DNA from: Rubrobacter tropicus
GTDB taxonomy: Bacteria > Actinomycetota > Rubrobacteria > Rubrobacterales > Rubrobacteraceae
Length of the DNA stretch: 64,000 bases
Assembly: GCF_011492945.1 (NCBI RefSeq)
Contig: NZ_CP045119.1
Coordinates: 3,348,001 to 3,412,000, forward strand
Reading direction: 5' to 3'
The translations under genes were made by a program, and so were the position numbers. Numbering within the stretch: position 1 is the stretch's first letter; every line of letters begins with the position of its first letter. The notes under the pieces were generated by a model, which searched no databases, had not been told where the DNA came from, and saw nothing but the letters and a program-made list of their open reading frames with translations. Positions 8,377-16,554 of this stretch are shown in pieces.

Positions 8377-8529
8377 CTACTCGTCCTTGCTGATCCAGTA
8401 CGTAAAACCGAGAAAGCCCAAAAAGAACGTCATTACCAGCAGGAACCCGGCGAAGAACCGGAAGACGCCGAGGCCCGTCGGGTTCCCGGTGCTTCCTTCC
8501 TGGAAGAGGAGCAACGCGAGGTCGATCAT
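8377..8529 (-). CDS. 50-residue single-span membrane protein, last gene of the respiratory operon
   Basis: Small protein of 50 residues: a short polar N-terminus (LLLFQEGSTGNPTG), one hydrophobic helix at about residues 23-45 (FRFFAGFLLVMTFFLGFLG) and a TYWISKDE tail. Its ATG (8527-8529) overlaps the stop of the CydA-like gene as ATGA, so it is translationally coupled to it. Position and size recall the small accessory subunits of cytochrome bd oxidases (CydX-like), but I see no sequence proof. Existence is well supported by the overlap and by the clean membrane helix; function is inferred. Confidence 0.7.
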   Translation of the reverse strand: MIDLALLLFQEGSTGNPTGLGVFRFFAGFLLVMTFFLGFLGFTYWISKDE

Positions 8530-9866
8530 TCGGCCGCCTCCATGAGTGGTTCGGTCGGACATCCTTCGCTGACGATCTTCTGGTCGAGCGTCACGCAGTC
8601 GTTGATGAGGTAGCCCGGGTTGTTGTCTACCCGGCGGGCGGTCTCGCGGGTGTAGCCCATCGTTACCATCGTAAAGACCACGAAGACCGAGCACGCCATC
8701 AGCGCGTACTGGCTCCACCGGCTGGCCCTGCCCCAGTGGAACCCCGTCGCCGTCGCCCTGAGGTAGAGGGCTATGACGAAGAAGCCGACGAGCATCAGCC
8801 CGATCAGACCTATGTACTTCCACGGGTACATGCTGCCCAGCGGTATGCTCGTGGAGTCGCCGCCCGCGAACGTCAGCCCGATCTGGGAGATCAGGTCCGC
8901 GTCCGCCGGGATGACGTTCAGTATCGTGAAGAGCGCCGTGAAACCGAGGCCGCCGACCGCGAGCTTGCGCATCGTCTCCATCGGCTTGACCGTAAAGCGC
9001 AGCTTGTGGACGAAGTACGCGGTCGAGGCGATGCTCAGGACCGCGATCCAGAGGACCAGCAGGTTGAAGACCCAGGCCTTGTCGCCGAGCATGATCGTGT
9101 TGAACGACTCGGGCGCGCTCTCGCGGATACCTTTCAGGTAGCCGTAGCCTATGACCGGCTGCATGATCAGGAACCCGAAGCCCCAGATCAGGCCGAAGTG
9201 CCCCATCCAGTCGTAGTACTCCCGCTCGCTCTCCCTGGTGGTCCTCAGGTAGCGCCAGGCACCCCAGCCCGCAATCAGGAACCCTGCGTAGGAGAAGTTC
9301 CCTACGAAGCGGTGCATGTTGAGCGGCACCATGGTCTGGTTGAGGAAGGAGCGGGCCACGAGCTCGGACTGGGAGGTGACCTCGGCGGGGGTGAGCATGA
9401 AGGAGGCGACGGCGTCGATCATGGTCATCGCCATCAGGCCGAAGAAGCCGGCTATGAAGCCGAAAACTACGTGCAGGCTCTTCCGGTAGGCGAGCTTGTC
9501 CCAGACGTTGTACCAGGCGTAGACGATGATGATCTGGCCGAGGAACATGAACGCCTCGACGAGGAAGACCCAGAAGAAGATGTTCTGAAGGATAGAGAAG
9601 AAGACCGGGAACAGCGTAACGAGCGCGAGCACGAACGTGATCGCGAGCGCCGCCCCGGAGGCGAAGAGCAGTACCACGAAGCGCGCCAGGTTACGGGCGA
9701 AGCGCTCGTAGTTGGCCTGCTTGGTCACCATCCCGAGGTACTCGCTCGTCGCCGCGATGAGGACGGCCCCGATGATGAAGGCCGCGAAGAGGATGTGCGT
9801 CTGGACGAGAACGGCGATAACGACGTTCTTGCCGATTATTGGAACGTCGAGGTTACCTATGGGCAT
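8526..9866 (-). CDS. CydA-like (cytochrome bd superfamily) subunit, copy 1
   Basis: Membrane protein of 446 residues with about nine helices, related to cytochrome bd oxidase subunit I. Candidate heme ligands sit where CydA has them: a His near the N-terminus (VQTHILFAAF) and a second in NMHRFVGNFSYAGF. A Glu in WVFLVEAFMFLG matches the position of the CydA helix-III glutamates. The quinol-binding Q loop and the GRQPW motif of true CydA are absent. It lies fifth in the operon, 12 nt after the cytochrome b C-terminal gene, behind GAAGGAG. Probably an oxygen- or electron-handling subunit fed by the bc module; exact role inferred. Confidence 0.75.
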   Translation of the reverse strand: MPIGNLDVPIIGKNVVIAVLVQTHILFAAFIIGAVLIAATSEYLGMVTKQANYERFARNLARFVVLLFASGAALAITFVLALVTLFPVFFSILQNIFFWVFLVEAFMFLGQIIIVYAWYNVWDKLAYRKSLHVVFGFIAGFFGLMAMTMIDAVASFMLTPAEVTSQSELVARSFLNQTMVPLNMHRFVGNFSYAGFLIAGWGAWRYLRTTRESEREYYDWMGHFGLIWGFGFLIMQPVIGYGYLKGIRESAPESFNTIMLGDKAWVFNLLVLWIAVLSIASTAYFVHKLRFTVKPMETMRKLAVGGLGFTALFTILNVIPADADLISQIGLTFAGGDSTSIPLGSMYPWKYIGLIGLMLVGFFVIALYLRATATGFHWGRASRWSQYALMACSVFVVFTMVTMGYTRETARRVDNNPGYLINDCVTLDQKIVSEGCPTEPLMEAAE

Positions 9867-9878
9867 CCTCTACTCCTT

Positions 9879-10367
9879 CTAGGCCGTCGGGAAGTTCATG
9901 ATCCGGCTGACGGCCATCAGCATGTTCAGGACCACGATCACGACCACGAGAATACCGATGATGGTCGCGAAGGGCCTGCTGATGGCGCTGTAGTGCTGCG
10001 GGCTCCTGTCGAGCCACGGCACGGCGAAGAGCAACACTATGAAGATAGTCGGCACGACCACGGCCCCGAAGGCGACCAGGGCGTAGCCGGGGAAGAACAT
10101 GAGCATCTGCTCGTAGAAGAAGAAGAACCACTCGGGCCGCGGCACGTAGTCTACCGTCGCCGTGTCGGCCGGCTCGGTGAGCGGGGCCGGCGCGGCGTAG
10201 GAAAGGATGGCGCAGGCGATCAAAAGAAACGTGAAGACGTAGGTGTCCTTGAGGACCTGCCCGGGGAAGAAGCCCATCGTCTCGTCCGGACGATCGAAGA
10301 CGTTCTCCTCGGTGATTACCTCTTCCTCTACCGGCTTGTCCTTGCCGGTCGCCGGAACGTATACCAT
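9879..10367 (-). CDS. Cytochrome b C-terminal domain protein (subunit IV-like)
   Basis: Protein of 162 residues with three membrane helices, equivalent to subunit IV (PetD) of cytochrome b6-type complexes. After a charged N-terminus comes FFPGQVLKD, then a helix, and the quinol-site motif appears as PRPEWFFFF (PEWY-like) before the second helix. In split b6-type complexes this subunit completes the quinol oxidation pocket with the b6-like subunit encoded 70 nt upstream. ATG start behind GAGAGAGGTAAGG. Length is that of a short subunit IV with no fusion. Confidence 0.88.
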   Translation of the reverse strand: MVYVPATGKDKPVEEEVITEENVFDRPDETMGFFPGQVLKDTYVFTFLLIACAILSYAAPAPLTEPADTATVDYVPRPEWFFFFYEQMLMFFPGYALVAFGAVVVPTIFIVLLFAVPWLDRSPQHYSAISRPFATIIGILVVVIVVLNMLMAVSRIMNFPTA

Positions 10368-10437
10368 GACCTTACCTCTCTCCTAGTCGACCAGCCGCAC
10401 TATAACAGCGCCGCACATCGCTCCTCGGTAAATGCTC

Positions 10438-11253
10438 TTACTCGCGCCTGCCGTTGCCGCGGCCATTGCCCCGGCCATCGTACTCGTCTTCTTCCTCGTC
10501 GAGCTCGTAGTCCGCGTATTCTTCCAGCCGCTGCCGTTCGTGCAGCTTCGCCAACCGCTCGGAGTACTCGAACTCGCTGCCGAACACGCCGTGGCGCCTG
10601 AGCAGGTACAGGTGAAGGCCTATGAACGGCGCAATCGCCGCGGGCAGCAACCACACGTGCAACGCGAAGAACCGGGAGAGCGTGGCGGGCCCCGCCACGT
10701 CGCCCCCGAGCAGGAAGTTGACCACGTACCCTCCCACGAACGGGGAGTAGGACCCGATCTTCATGCCCACGACGCTCGCCCAGAAGCCGTCCTGGTCCCA
10801 CCGCAAGAGGTAGCCCGTGAAGGCGAGGCCTATGACCAGAAGAAGCAGGATGACGCCGACGACCCAGTTCAGCTCGCGGGGCGCCTTGTAGCCGCCGGCG
10901 AAGAAGACCTGGGCCATGTGCAGGCCGATCATGGCGAGCAGGAAGTTGGCCGACCAGTAGTGCAGGCCGCGGATGAGCTGGCCGAAGTAGGCCTCGTTCA
11001 TTATGTAGTTGACCGAGTTCCACGCGTGGTCGGTCGAGGGAACGTAGTAGAAGAGCAGGAGAATGCCCGTCAAAAACTGCACGGTGATGAGCAGCAACAC
11101 CGCGCTGCCCAAAGTGTAGATCCAGGCGCCCCGCTTCGGGACCGGCTCGTAGAGCGCGTGTTCCATTATCGTGACGATCCCGGTGCGGTGCTCCATCCAG
11201 TCCACTATGAACTTGGAGGCTTCTTCGGTCTGGGACCTTATCCTGCCGATCAT
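10438..11253 (-). CDS. Cytochrome b N-terminal domain protein (b6-like)
   Basis: Diheme cytochrome b of 271 residues with four core helices. The four heme ligands are visible as two pairs: H-x13-H in GLHYWSANFLLAMIGLHM and H-x14-H in ALHVWLLPAAIAPFIGLHLY. The 13/14 spacing is that of the b6 type. There is no cysteine, so no covalent extra heme. The last 35 residues are acidic and then Gly/Arg/Asn-rich (RGNGRGNGRRE), an unusual tail on the cytoplasmic side. It follows the Rieske gene by 18 nt and forms the quinol-oxidising core of a bc-type complex. Confidence 0.92.
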   Translation of the reverse strand: MIGRIRSQTEEASKFIVDWMEHRTGIVTIMEHALYEPVPKRGAWIYTLGSAVLLLITVQFLTGILLLFYYVPSTDHAWNSVNYIMNEAYFGQLIRGLHYWSANFLLAMIGLHMAQVFFAGGYKAPRELNWVVGVILLLLVIGLAFTGYLLRWDQDGFWASVVGMKIGSYSPFVGGYVVNFLLGGDVAGPATLSRFFALHVWLLPAAIAPFIGLHLYLLRRHGVFGSEFEYSERLAKLHERQRLEEYADYELDEEEDEYDGRGNGRGNGRRE

Positions 11254-11271
11254 GCTCTAAGGTCTCCCTCT

Positions 11272-12003
11272 CTAGACCACATAAGGTTGCTGGGTGCTGA
11301 TACCGGGGATACCGGGTTGGATGTCGTACCCGTGCTTTATGTACAGGGTACCGTCTTCCCGGATCTCCGCCTGTGTGTAGCTGTACATTCCCCGCGGCGG
11401 CGGTCCCCCGACGTACCCGCCGTTGATGTCGTAGAGCCCCCCGTGGCACGGGCACAAGAACTCGTGCTTGTCCGGGAACCACCTGACCGGGCAGCCCAGG
11501 TGGGCGCAGGAGTTCGACAGGATGTTGAGCTTACCCAGGATCTCCTGCCGCTCGGACTCGGTGAACCCGGAAGTTTTCTGGTCCAGGATCGCCGGCTTCT
11601 CCGGCTCGCCCAGGATGTCCCCGCCCGAGCCCTGGGTGCCCTGGGTCTTTATGGGCGCCTTCCAGGAGAGCCAGACCGCGTGCCTGGTCGTGAACTCGGC
11701 CTGGGACTTCTGGGACTCCGGGAACTTCTCCTGGATCTCCTTATCGCTGTAGACCTGCTCGATCGGGAACTCGACCTCGAAGACGTCGGGGGTTCCCGGC
11801 TTGAGACTCTTCAGATCCTCGACGGAGGCGACGCGCTGCCAGCCCGGGTCGACGTCCGTCTGGCCGAGCACGTTCGTCTTTATGACCGGGCTCAGGACGA
11901 ATGCGACCGGCGGCAGCGTGAGGATCGCCCCCGAGATCGCGCCGAGCACCCCGAAGCCGAGGAAGTCGCCGCGGGTGATGGGATCTTTCTGTAACTCCGC
12001 CAA
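11272..12003 (-). CDS. Rieske [2Fe-2S] protein of the bc-type complex
   Basis: Iron-sulfur subunit of 243 residues. An N-terminal anchor helix (about 15-38, LGFGVLGAISGAILTLPP) is followed by an extracytoplasmic domain with both cluster-binding boxes: CAHLGC and CPCHGG. A Pro-rich loop (GGPPPRGMYSY) follows. A 60-residue insertion (about 70-135, YSDKEIQEKFPESQ...) precedes the cluster fold. Start TTG at 12003 behind AAGGGGAC. It passes electrons from quinol to the next carrier. No cytochrome c1 gene is present in the operon, so that carrier is not obvious. Confidence 0.92.
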   Translation of the reverse strand: MAELQKDPITRGDFLGFGVLGAISGAILTLPPVAFVLSPVIKTNVLGQTDVDPGWQRVASVEDLKSLKPGTPDVFEVEFPIEQVYSDKEIQEKFPESQKSQAEFTTRHAVWLSWKAPIKTQGTQGSGGDILGEPEKPAILDQKTSGFTESERQEILGKLNILSNSCAHLGCPVRWFPDKHEFLCPCHGGLYDINGGYVGGPPPRGMYSYTQAEIREDGTLYIKHGYDIQPGIPGISTQQPYVV

Positions 12004-12020
12004 AGCTGTCCCCTTCTAAC

Positions 12021-13349
12021 CTACTGCCCGAACCCCGTGGGCGGTGGGCTCGGTTCCACGGTGTATCCTGGCTGATTATAAACGGTGAACGGCACCCTGG
12101 AATTGGATTTCATCAGCCCCATGTTCATCGCGAGCACCGCCGCGAGCACCCCCGCCGCCATCAGCACCACCCTGTAACTCCCGCCCGGGCTGCCGTACCG
12201 GAAGCGCAACCTGCCGCGCAGGTAGGTGACGAAGGCAGCCAGCGTGGCGAGCAGCATGACGAGCAGCATGATGTAGCGCATGTAGAGGAACGGGAAATCG
12301 GCCAGCGGCGAGACGGCGTAGAGCCCCGTGACCGCGGCCAGCAGGGCGAAGAACCTTATCGGAACGCGCCCGGCGTGGTCGGGATGCCGCTCCGACCCGA
12401 AGTACATGGCGAGGTTGCCCAGCACGAAGAGGACCACGACGAAGATCAGGTTCATCACCAGCAGGTTCGAGCTGCCCCCTTCGGTGAGCCGCTCGTAGGC
12501 CCCGCCGGCGGCCGGGCCGGACCCGCCGGGCGCCGACATCTTCAGCGAGTACATCATCGCGAACCCGACCACCGGCTGCAGGAGGAGGAACCCGACGCCC
12601 CAGGTGAGGCCGACGGAGGAGGTCCAGTCGTAGAAGGCCTTGTCCTCGGCTGTCTTTGACCGGATGTACATGAAGGAGGCCCAGGCCGCAAGGGCGAAGG
12701 CGGGCCAGGAGAGGTTGGCGAAGGTCCTGTGGAGGACCATCTCCGTGAACATCGGGTTGAAGATCCCCTGCACCGCCGCCCCGAAGCTGGCGATGTTCTG
12801 CCCGATGGCCGGCGCGCCGGGGCCTCCCGTGGTCATGAAGGTGTCGATACCGGTCATGATGACCATCCAGATCCAGATGAAAAAGCCCATCGTGAAACCG
12901 AGGGCGATGTGCCGCTTCTTGTTGAGGACGCTGTAGCGGTCCCACTTGTAGTAGTAGGAGTACATCCCCCACAGCGCGAGCCCCATCGAGAGCATCGCCA
13001 GGGCTATAAAGTAGAAGAAGTGCGTGAAGAGCGAGGTGGTCACCGGCGGGTAGAGCCCGACGAGCAACACGACGAAGAGGACGGCGAACGTCGCGCCGGT
13101 CGAGAAGGTGAGCACGTTGAACCGGGCCATCGAGTGGGCCAGGCGGTCCATCCTCGGGCTGCCGGTGCGGGCGCCCCAGGCCTGCAGGACGGGTGCGGCA
13201 AGCGCGAAGCCCACGAAGATCTCCGCGAAGAACATGTGGATGAGCATGGACGCGCCCGTGATGAAGCGGGCGCCGCCGACCTGCTCGAAGCCGTCGGTGA
13301 CGTTCAACTGGGCCAGGAAGTGCAGGCCCGACAGACTTATTGCACCCAC
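12021..13349 (-). CDS. CydA-like (cytochrome bd superfamily) subunit, copy 2
   Basis: Membrane protein of 442 residues, about nine helices, homologous to but clearly divergent from copy 1. Candidate axial His residues remain in LIHMFFAEIFVGFAL and VLHRTFANLSWPAF. The glutamate retained by copy 1 in helix III is missing here (FYFIALAMLSMGLALWG). The quinol-site GRQPW motif is also missing. Start GTG at 13349 behind GAAGGAG. Pairing of one CydA-like subunit with and one without the catalytic-site acid recalls the CydA/CydA' pairs described in archaea; that comparison is from memory and needs a tree. Confidence 0.72.
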   Translation of the reverse strand: MGAISLSGLHFLAQLNVTDGFEQVGGARFITGASMLIHMFFAEIFVGFALAAPVLQAWGARTGSPRMDRLAHSMARFNVLTFSTGATFAVLFVVLLVGLYPPVTTSLFTHFFYFIALAMLSMGLALWGMYSYYYKWDRYSVLNKKRHIALGFTMGFFIWIWMVIMTGIDTFMTTGGPGAPAIGQNIASFGAAVQGIFNPMFTEMVLHRTFANLSWPAFALAAWASFMYIRSKTAEDKAFYDWTSSVGLTWGVGFLLLQPVVGFAMMYSLKMSAPGGSGPAAGGAYERLTEGGSSNLLVMNLIFVVVLFVLGNLAMYFGSERHPDHAGRVPIRFFALLAAVTGLYAVSPLADFPFLYMRYIMLLVMLLATLAAFVTYLRGRLRFRYGSPGGSYRVVLMAAGVLAAVLAMNMGLMKSNSRVPFTVYNQPGYTVEPSPPPTGFGQ

Positions 13350-13363
13350 GCTCTAAGCTCCTT

Positions 13364-13999
13364 CTAGGCTCCGCCGGATTTGTCGAGAACTGACTCCCCC
13401 ACCCGCGGCCCCCCGGCCCGGCGTAGGAGCGCCTGGTGGACCGCCCGCGGCTCCAGCCGCCGGTCCACTATGTAGTACATGGCGCCGTTGCGTTGCAGGG
13501 CCTCGCGCACAGGGCGCAGGAGGCGCCGCTCGCGGGTCGAGGCGAAGACGAGGACCTTACCCATCTCGAAGGCCTGGTTCCAGGTGCCGGCCTCCTCCTG
13601 CGGTGCCTGCATCTCCATCAAGATCGGGTCCACCCCGACCCTGCTCATCGAGCCGGCGACGAGGATGGCGGCGAGCGAGACGAAGACCATGAGGGTCGGT
13701 ATGCCTATGGCGGGCGTCGTTATGGCGAAGAAGGTCCCGATGACCACGAAAGACACGGCGAAGCCGAGCGGAACCTCGAGCCCCCGCTTGTCCCCCGGCA
13801 CGACTATGTAGCGCGTGCCCTCCGGGAAGGGCTCCGGCTCGGACGAGTCCTGACGCTTGAGCACGACGGTCAGGTCGTCCCGATCCACGCCGAGGTCCCT
13901 GATCTCCGTGACCGCCTGATTCAATTCCGTGCCGTCGTCTATGACCCCGACGACGGTGTACCAGGGAGCCTGCTCCTGCGCCTCCCGCCTTTCCGTCAA
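13364..13999 (-). CDS. Two-span membrane protein, first gene of the respiratory operon
   Basis: Protein of 211 residues: an N-terminal alpha/beta domain (WYTVVGVIDDGTELNQAVTEIRDLG, about 12-75), two adjacent membrane helices (about 78-125) and a C-terminal soluble domain ending in LDKSGGA. The TTG at 13999 is chosen because GGAGGT sits 6 nt upstream; the frame is open further upstream but runs into the divergent gene. The layout (small domain - two helices - small domain) is like membrane subunits that tether bc-type or alternative complexes, but I do not recognise the family. It heads the operon, 14 nt before the second CydA-like gene. Confidence 0.65.
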   Translation of the reverse strand: MTERREAQEQAPWYTVVGVIDDGTELNQAVTEIRDLGVDRDDLTVVLKRQDSSEPEPFPEGTRYIVVPGDKRGLEVPLGFAVSFVVIGTFFAITTPAIGIPTLMVFVSLAAILVAGSMSRVGVDPILMEMQAPQEEAGTWNQAFEMGKVLVFASTRERRLLRPVREALQRNGAMYYIVDRRLEPRAVHQALLRRAGGPRVGESVLDKSGGA

Positions 14000-14188
14000 A
14001 ACGCTACCTCCAGCTACCCCCGAAGAGGGACGTAAGACCGTACCCTTCAAATCGGGCAACAGCATAACATCGTCGCGGCTCCCCATACTAGGGGACCCTG
14101 CGTGCCCCGCGGGAATCTCTTTCACACTTCGGCGCCCGGTGTGAAGCGTTACCCATCGTCCCCGGCGCCCTGGGTTAAACTGCTTCTC

Positions 14189-14869
14189 GTGGATACGCGC
14201 GACACCGAACGGCTCTCCGGCCCAGACGGGCGAGGCACGGAGCACTACGAGGACCGCGGCCTCGGCCCCTGGCTGCGGCGCAACCCCTCGCTGCTGCTGC
14301 GCCTGTTCATAGTCATGGTCTTCTCCTTCGCGGCCTCGACCGTGGCCTCCAACTTCTCCTACGGCCTCGAAGGGGCGCCCACCGTCCTGAGCGTCGAGGA
14401 GTTGAACCGGGGCGAGCTGCCGGCCGGCACGGAACTCGGCGATTACGTCGAAGTGCGCGGCACGGCCGACGTCGGGGACGGGGAGGCGATGACCGGGACC
14501 GCGGATTCCGAGATAGCCATCTCTTCCCGCTACAGCACCAGCTACTTCTACTTTGGGCTGCAGGAGACCGGGGACAACCTCCTCATCCAGACCACCGAAG
14601 GCCTGCCGCGGGGCCTCGCGAACCCGAAGGAGCGCGTCTGGAGCGGCAAGCTGGAGACCGTGGGCACCGTCATCTTCCACGACACGACCCAGGAGGGCCT
14701 AAAACGCGCGGGCCTCACCACCGACAACAGCGTCCCGGTCATAAACACGGGCGAGACGCCCCAGTACCTGCGCAAGATCTTCCCCGCCTACTCGGCGATC
14801 ATAGCCCTCTGGCTCCTCTCCGTCGCCTGGCTCGTCTGGAAGCGCAACAAGCCGTTTCTGGGGCTCTAG
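14189..14869 (+). CDS. Membrane protein of unknown function, divergent to the respiratory operon
   Basis: Protein of 226 residues with an N-terminal helix (about 33-55), an extracytoplasmic domain of about 140 residues rich in beta-strand-like segments (DYVEVRGTADVGDG, VWSGKLETVGTVIF) and a C-terminal helix (about 200-217) followed by KRNK. The two-helix hairpin form places the middle domain outside the cell. Start GTG at 14189 lacks a ribosome-binding site; upstream starts are possible. The stop codon lies inside a terminator hairpin. Shared regulation with the operon at 13999 is possible because the two share a 190-nt divergent promoter region. Confidence 0.55.
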   Translation: MDTRDTERLSGPDGRGTEHYEDRGLGPWLRRNPSLLLRLFIVMVFSFAASTVASNFSYGLEGAPTVLSVEELNRGELPAGTELGDYVEVRGTADVGDGEAMTGTADSEIAISSRYSTSYFYFGLQETGDNLLIQTTEGLPRGLANPKERVWSGKLETVGTVIFHDTTQEGLKRAGLTTDNSVPVINTGETPQYLRKIFPAYSAIIALWLLSVAWLVWKRNKPFLGL

Positions 14870-14885
14870 CCTCCGGCTAGAGCCC
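14861..14885 (+). terminator. 11-bp hairpin containing the stop codon
   Basis: Perfect 11-bp stem (14861-14871 with 14875-14885) and a 3-nt loop TCC. The left arm includes the TAG stop of the upstream gene. No T-run follows, so it may be Rho-assisted or protect the 3' end. Confidence 0.55.
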
Positions 14886-14907
14886 GCACGCTGCGCCCTT
14901 CGGGCTC

Positions 14908-15095
14908 CGCTTTCAGCCTGTCAGCCGGTCGTCTGTGTGCGGTACGCCTCCCGGTGCTCGAACCGCTGCTCTATGCGTGGCCCGGTCGGGATTTGCGCGG
15001 CAAGAAGCTGACAGCTGAAAGCGAGGACCGCGGAGCAGGCCGAAGCGTGCCGAAAGCGGAGGCATAAGCCGGAGCGTGGTGCTGAAAGCCCGCGA
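14908..15095. repeat. Heptad repeats (TCAGCYW type) between two plus-strand genes
   Basis: Short arrays of the TCAGCYW heptad and its complement: CTTTCAGCCTGTCAGCC at about 14910-14926, AGCTGACAGCTGAAAGC at about 15006-15022, and GCTGAAAGCC near 15081. The arms are less regular than elsewhere. No gene is seen between 14870 and the promoter at 15115. Confidence 0.5.
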
Positions 15096-15114
15096 AGCGG
15101 GCGTGCTACTACGC

Positions 15115-15143
15115 TAGACACCTTTCCTTGGCCTGTCTATATT
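15115..15143 (+). promoter_or_regulatory. Sigma-70-type promoter of the purine permease
   Basis: -35 TAGACA (15115-15120), 17-nt spacer, -10 TATATT (15138-15143). The predicted start of transcription is near 15150. This rules out the in-frame TTG at 15142, which overlaps the -10 box, and points to the ATG at 15166 as the real start. Confidence 0.6.
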
Positions 15144-15165
15144 GCGCCTACGGACCGGGCGGCAG

Positions 15166-16548
15166 ATGGGAGACAGATTCTTGGGCGCGTTTTTCAGGTT
15201 TTCCGAGCGGGGGACGAACTTTCGGACGGAGGTGATCGCGGGTCTCACCACGTTCATGACGATGGCCTACATCATCTTCGTCAACCCGGCGATTCTCGGT
15301 ACGGAGGGTACGGAGCTTCCCGTCGCCGGGGTCTTTTTCGCGACCTGCGTGGCCGCGGCGGTGGCGTGCATCGCGATGGGGCTCGTGGCGAACTACCCGC
15401 TGGCGCTCGCCTCGGGGCTCGGGCTGAACGCGATCGTCGCCTTTACCCTGATCCTGGGCCTCGGCCTCTCCTGGCAGGAGGCGATGGCGGTCGTGGTCGT
15501 CGAGGGCGTGCTCGTGACGCTGCTAGTGATAACCAACCTGCGGGAGGCGGTGTTGAACGCGATACCGAACTCGCTGAAGTTCGCGATCGCGGTCGGCATC
15601 GGGCTGTTTATAGCGTTTATAGGGCTGAAGAACGGCGGGCTCGTGGTGCAGGACCCGGCGACCTACTTGAAGCTGGGGAACCTGACGCAGGGGCCCGTGC
15701 TTCTCGCGGCCTTCGGGCTCATCGTGACGCTCGCGCTCGTGGCGCGGGGGCTCCGGGGTGGGATCCTTATCGGCATCCTCGTCACCGGGGCGGTCGGCAT
15801 GGTCTTCGGGATCGTGCCCCTGCCCGACGGGATAGTCGACTTCCGCTTCGACACCTCGACCATAGGGGGCGGGGTGCTCGCGGTGCCCCAGGTGCTGCAG
15901 ATCTCCCTGATACCGGTGATCTTCGCGCTCTTCATGACGGACTTCTTCGACACGATGGGGACCATGATCGCGGTCGGCCAGGAGGGCGACCTGCTCGACG
16001 AAGAGGGCAGGGTCCCCGAGGCCAAACGCGTCCTGCTCGTCGACTCGCTGGCGGCCACCCTGGGGGGCGCCACGGGCGCCAGCTCCGTGACCAGCTATAT
16101 AGAGAGCGGGTCGGGCGTGGCCGAGGGCGGACGGACCGGCCTGACGAGCGTCATCGTTGGTCTGCTCTTCCTGCTTGCATTGCCCTTCGCGCCCCTGATC
16201 TCGGTCTTCGGAGGCTCCGTGCCGGTTCCGGGGCCGGAAGAGGGGCAGCAGATCTTCGTCTCCCCCGTCACGGCGCCCGCCCTGATAGTCGTGGGCTTCC
16301 TGATGATGACGGCCGTCCGGCTGATACCGTGGGACCGTTACGACGAGGCGATCCCGGCCTTCCTGACCATCCTGACGCTGCCGCTCACCTTCAACATCTC
16401 TTACGGGATCGGCTTCGGCTTCATCTCGTACGTTTTGATCAAGCTGGCCCAGGGCAGGCCCCGCGACGTACACCCTCTTCTCTACGTGGCCGCCCTGCTC
16501 TTCGCCCTCGCGTTCATCTGGCCCTCGCTGCAATCGCTCCTCTCCTGA
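15166..16548 (+). CDS. NCS2/AzgA-type guanine/hypoxanthine permease
   Basis: Purine permease of 460 residues with 12-14 membrane segments. The N-terminal signature is typical of the AzgA/PbuG branch: RTEVIAGLTTFMTMAYIIFVNP. Later motifs are GLGLNAIVAF (TM3) and the long conserved stretch with TDFFDTMGTMIAVGQE, followed by TGASSVTSYIESGSGVAEGG (substrate-site region). Uptake is driven by proton symport in known members. The ATG at 15166 is preferred over TTG 15142 because the promoter -10 box covers that codon. A very strong hairpin follows. Confidence 0.92.
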   Translation: MGDRFLGAFFRFSERGTNFRTEVIAGLTTFMTMAYIIFVNPAILGTEGTELPVAGVFFATCVAAAVACIAMGLVANYPLALASGLGLNAIVAFTLILGLGLSWQEAMAVVVVEGVLVTLLVITNLREAVLNAIPNSLKFAIAVGIGLFIAFIGLKNGGLVVQDPATYLKLGNLTQGPVLLAAFGLIVTLALVARGLRGGILIGILVTGAVGMVFGIVPLPDGIVDFRFDTSTIGGGVLAVPQVLQISLIPVIFALFMTDFFDTMGTMIAVGQEGDLLDEEGRVPEAKRVLLVDSLAATLGGATGASSVTSYIESGSGVAEGGRTGLTSVIVGLLFLLALPFAPLISVFGGSVPVPGPEEGQQIFVSPVTAPALIVVGFLMMTAVRLIPWDRYDEAIPAFLTILTLPLTFNISYGIGFGFISYVLIKLAQGRPRDVHPLLYVAALLFALAFIWPSLQSLLS

Positions 16549-16554
16549 GAAGTT

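Noticed and set aside
8377-13999. Ordinary cytochrome bd oxidase (cydAB) operon
   Set aside because: No CydB, no Q loop or GRQPW motif in either CydA-like protein, and bc-type genes lie between them.
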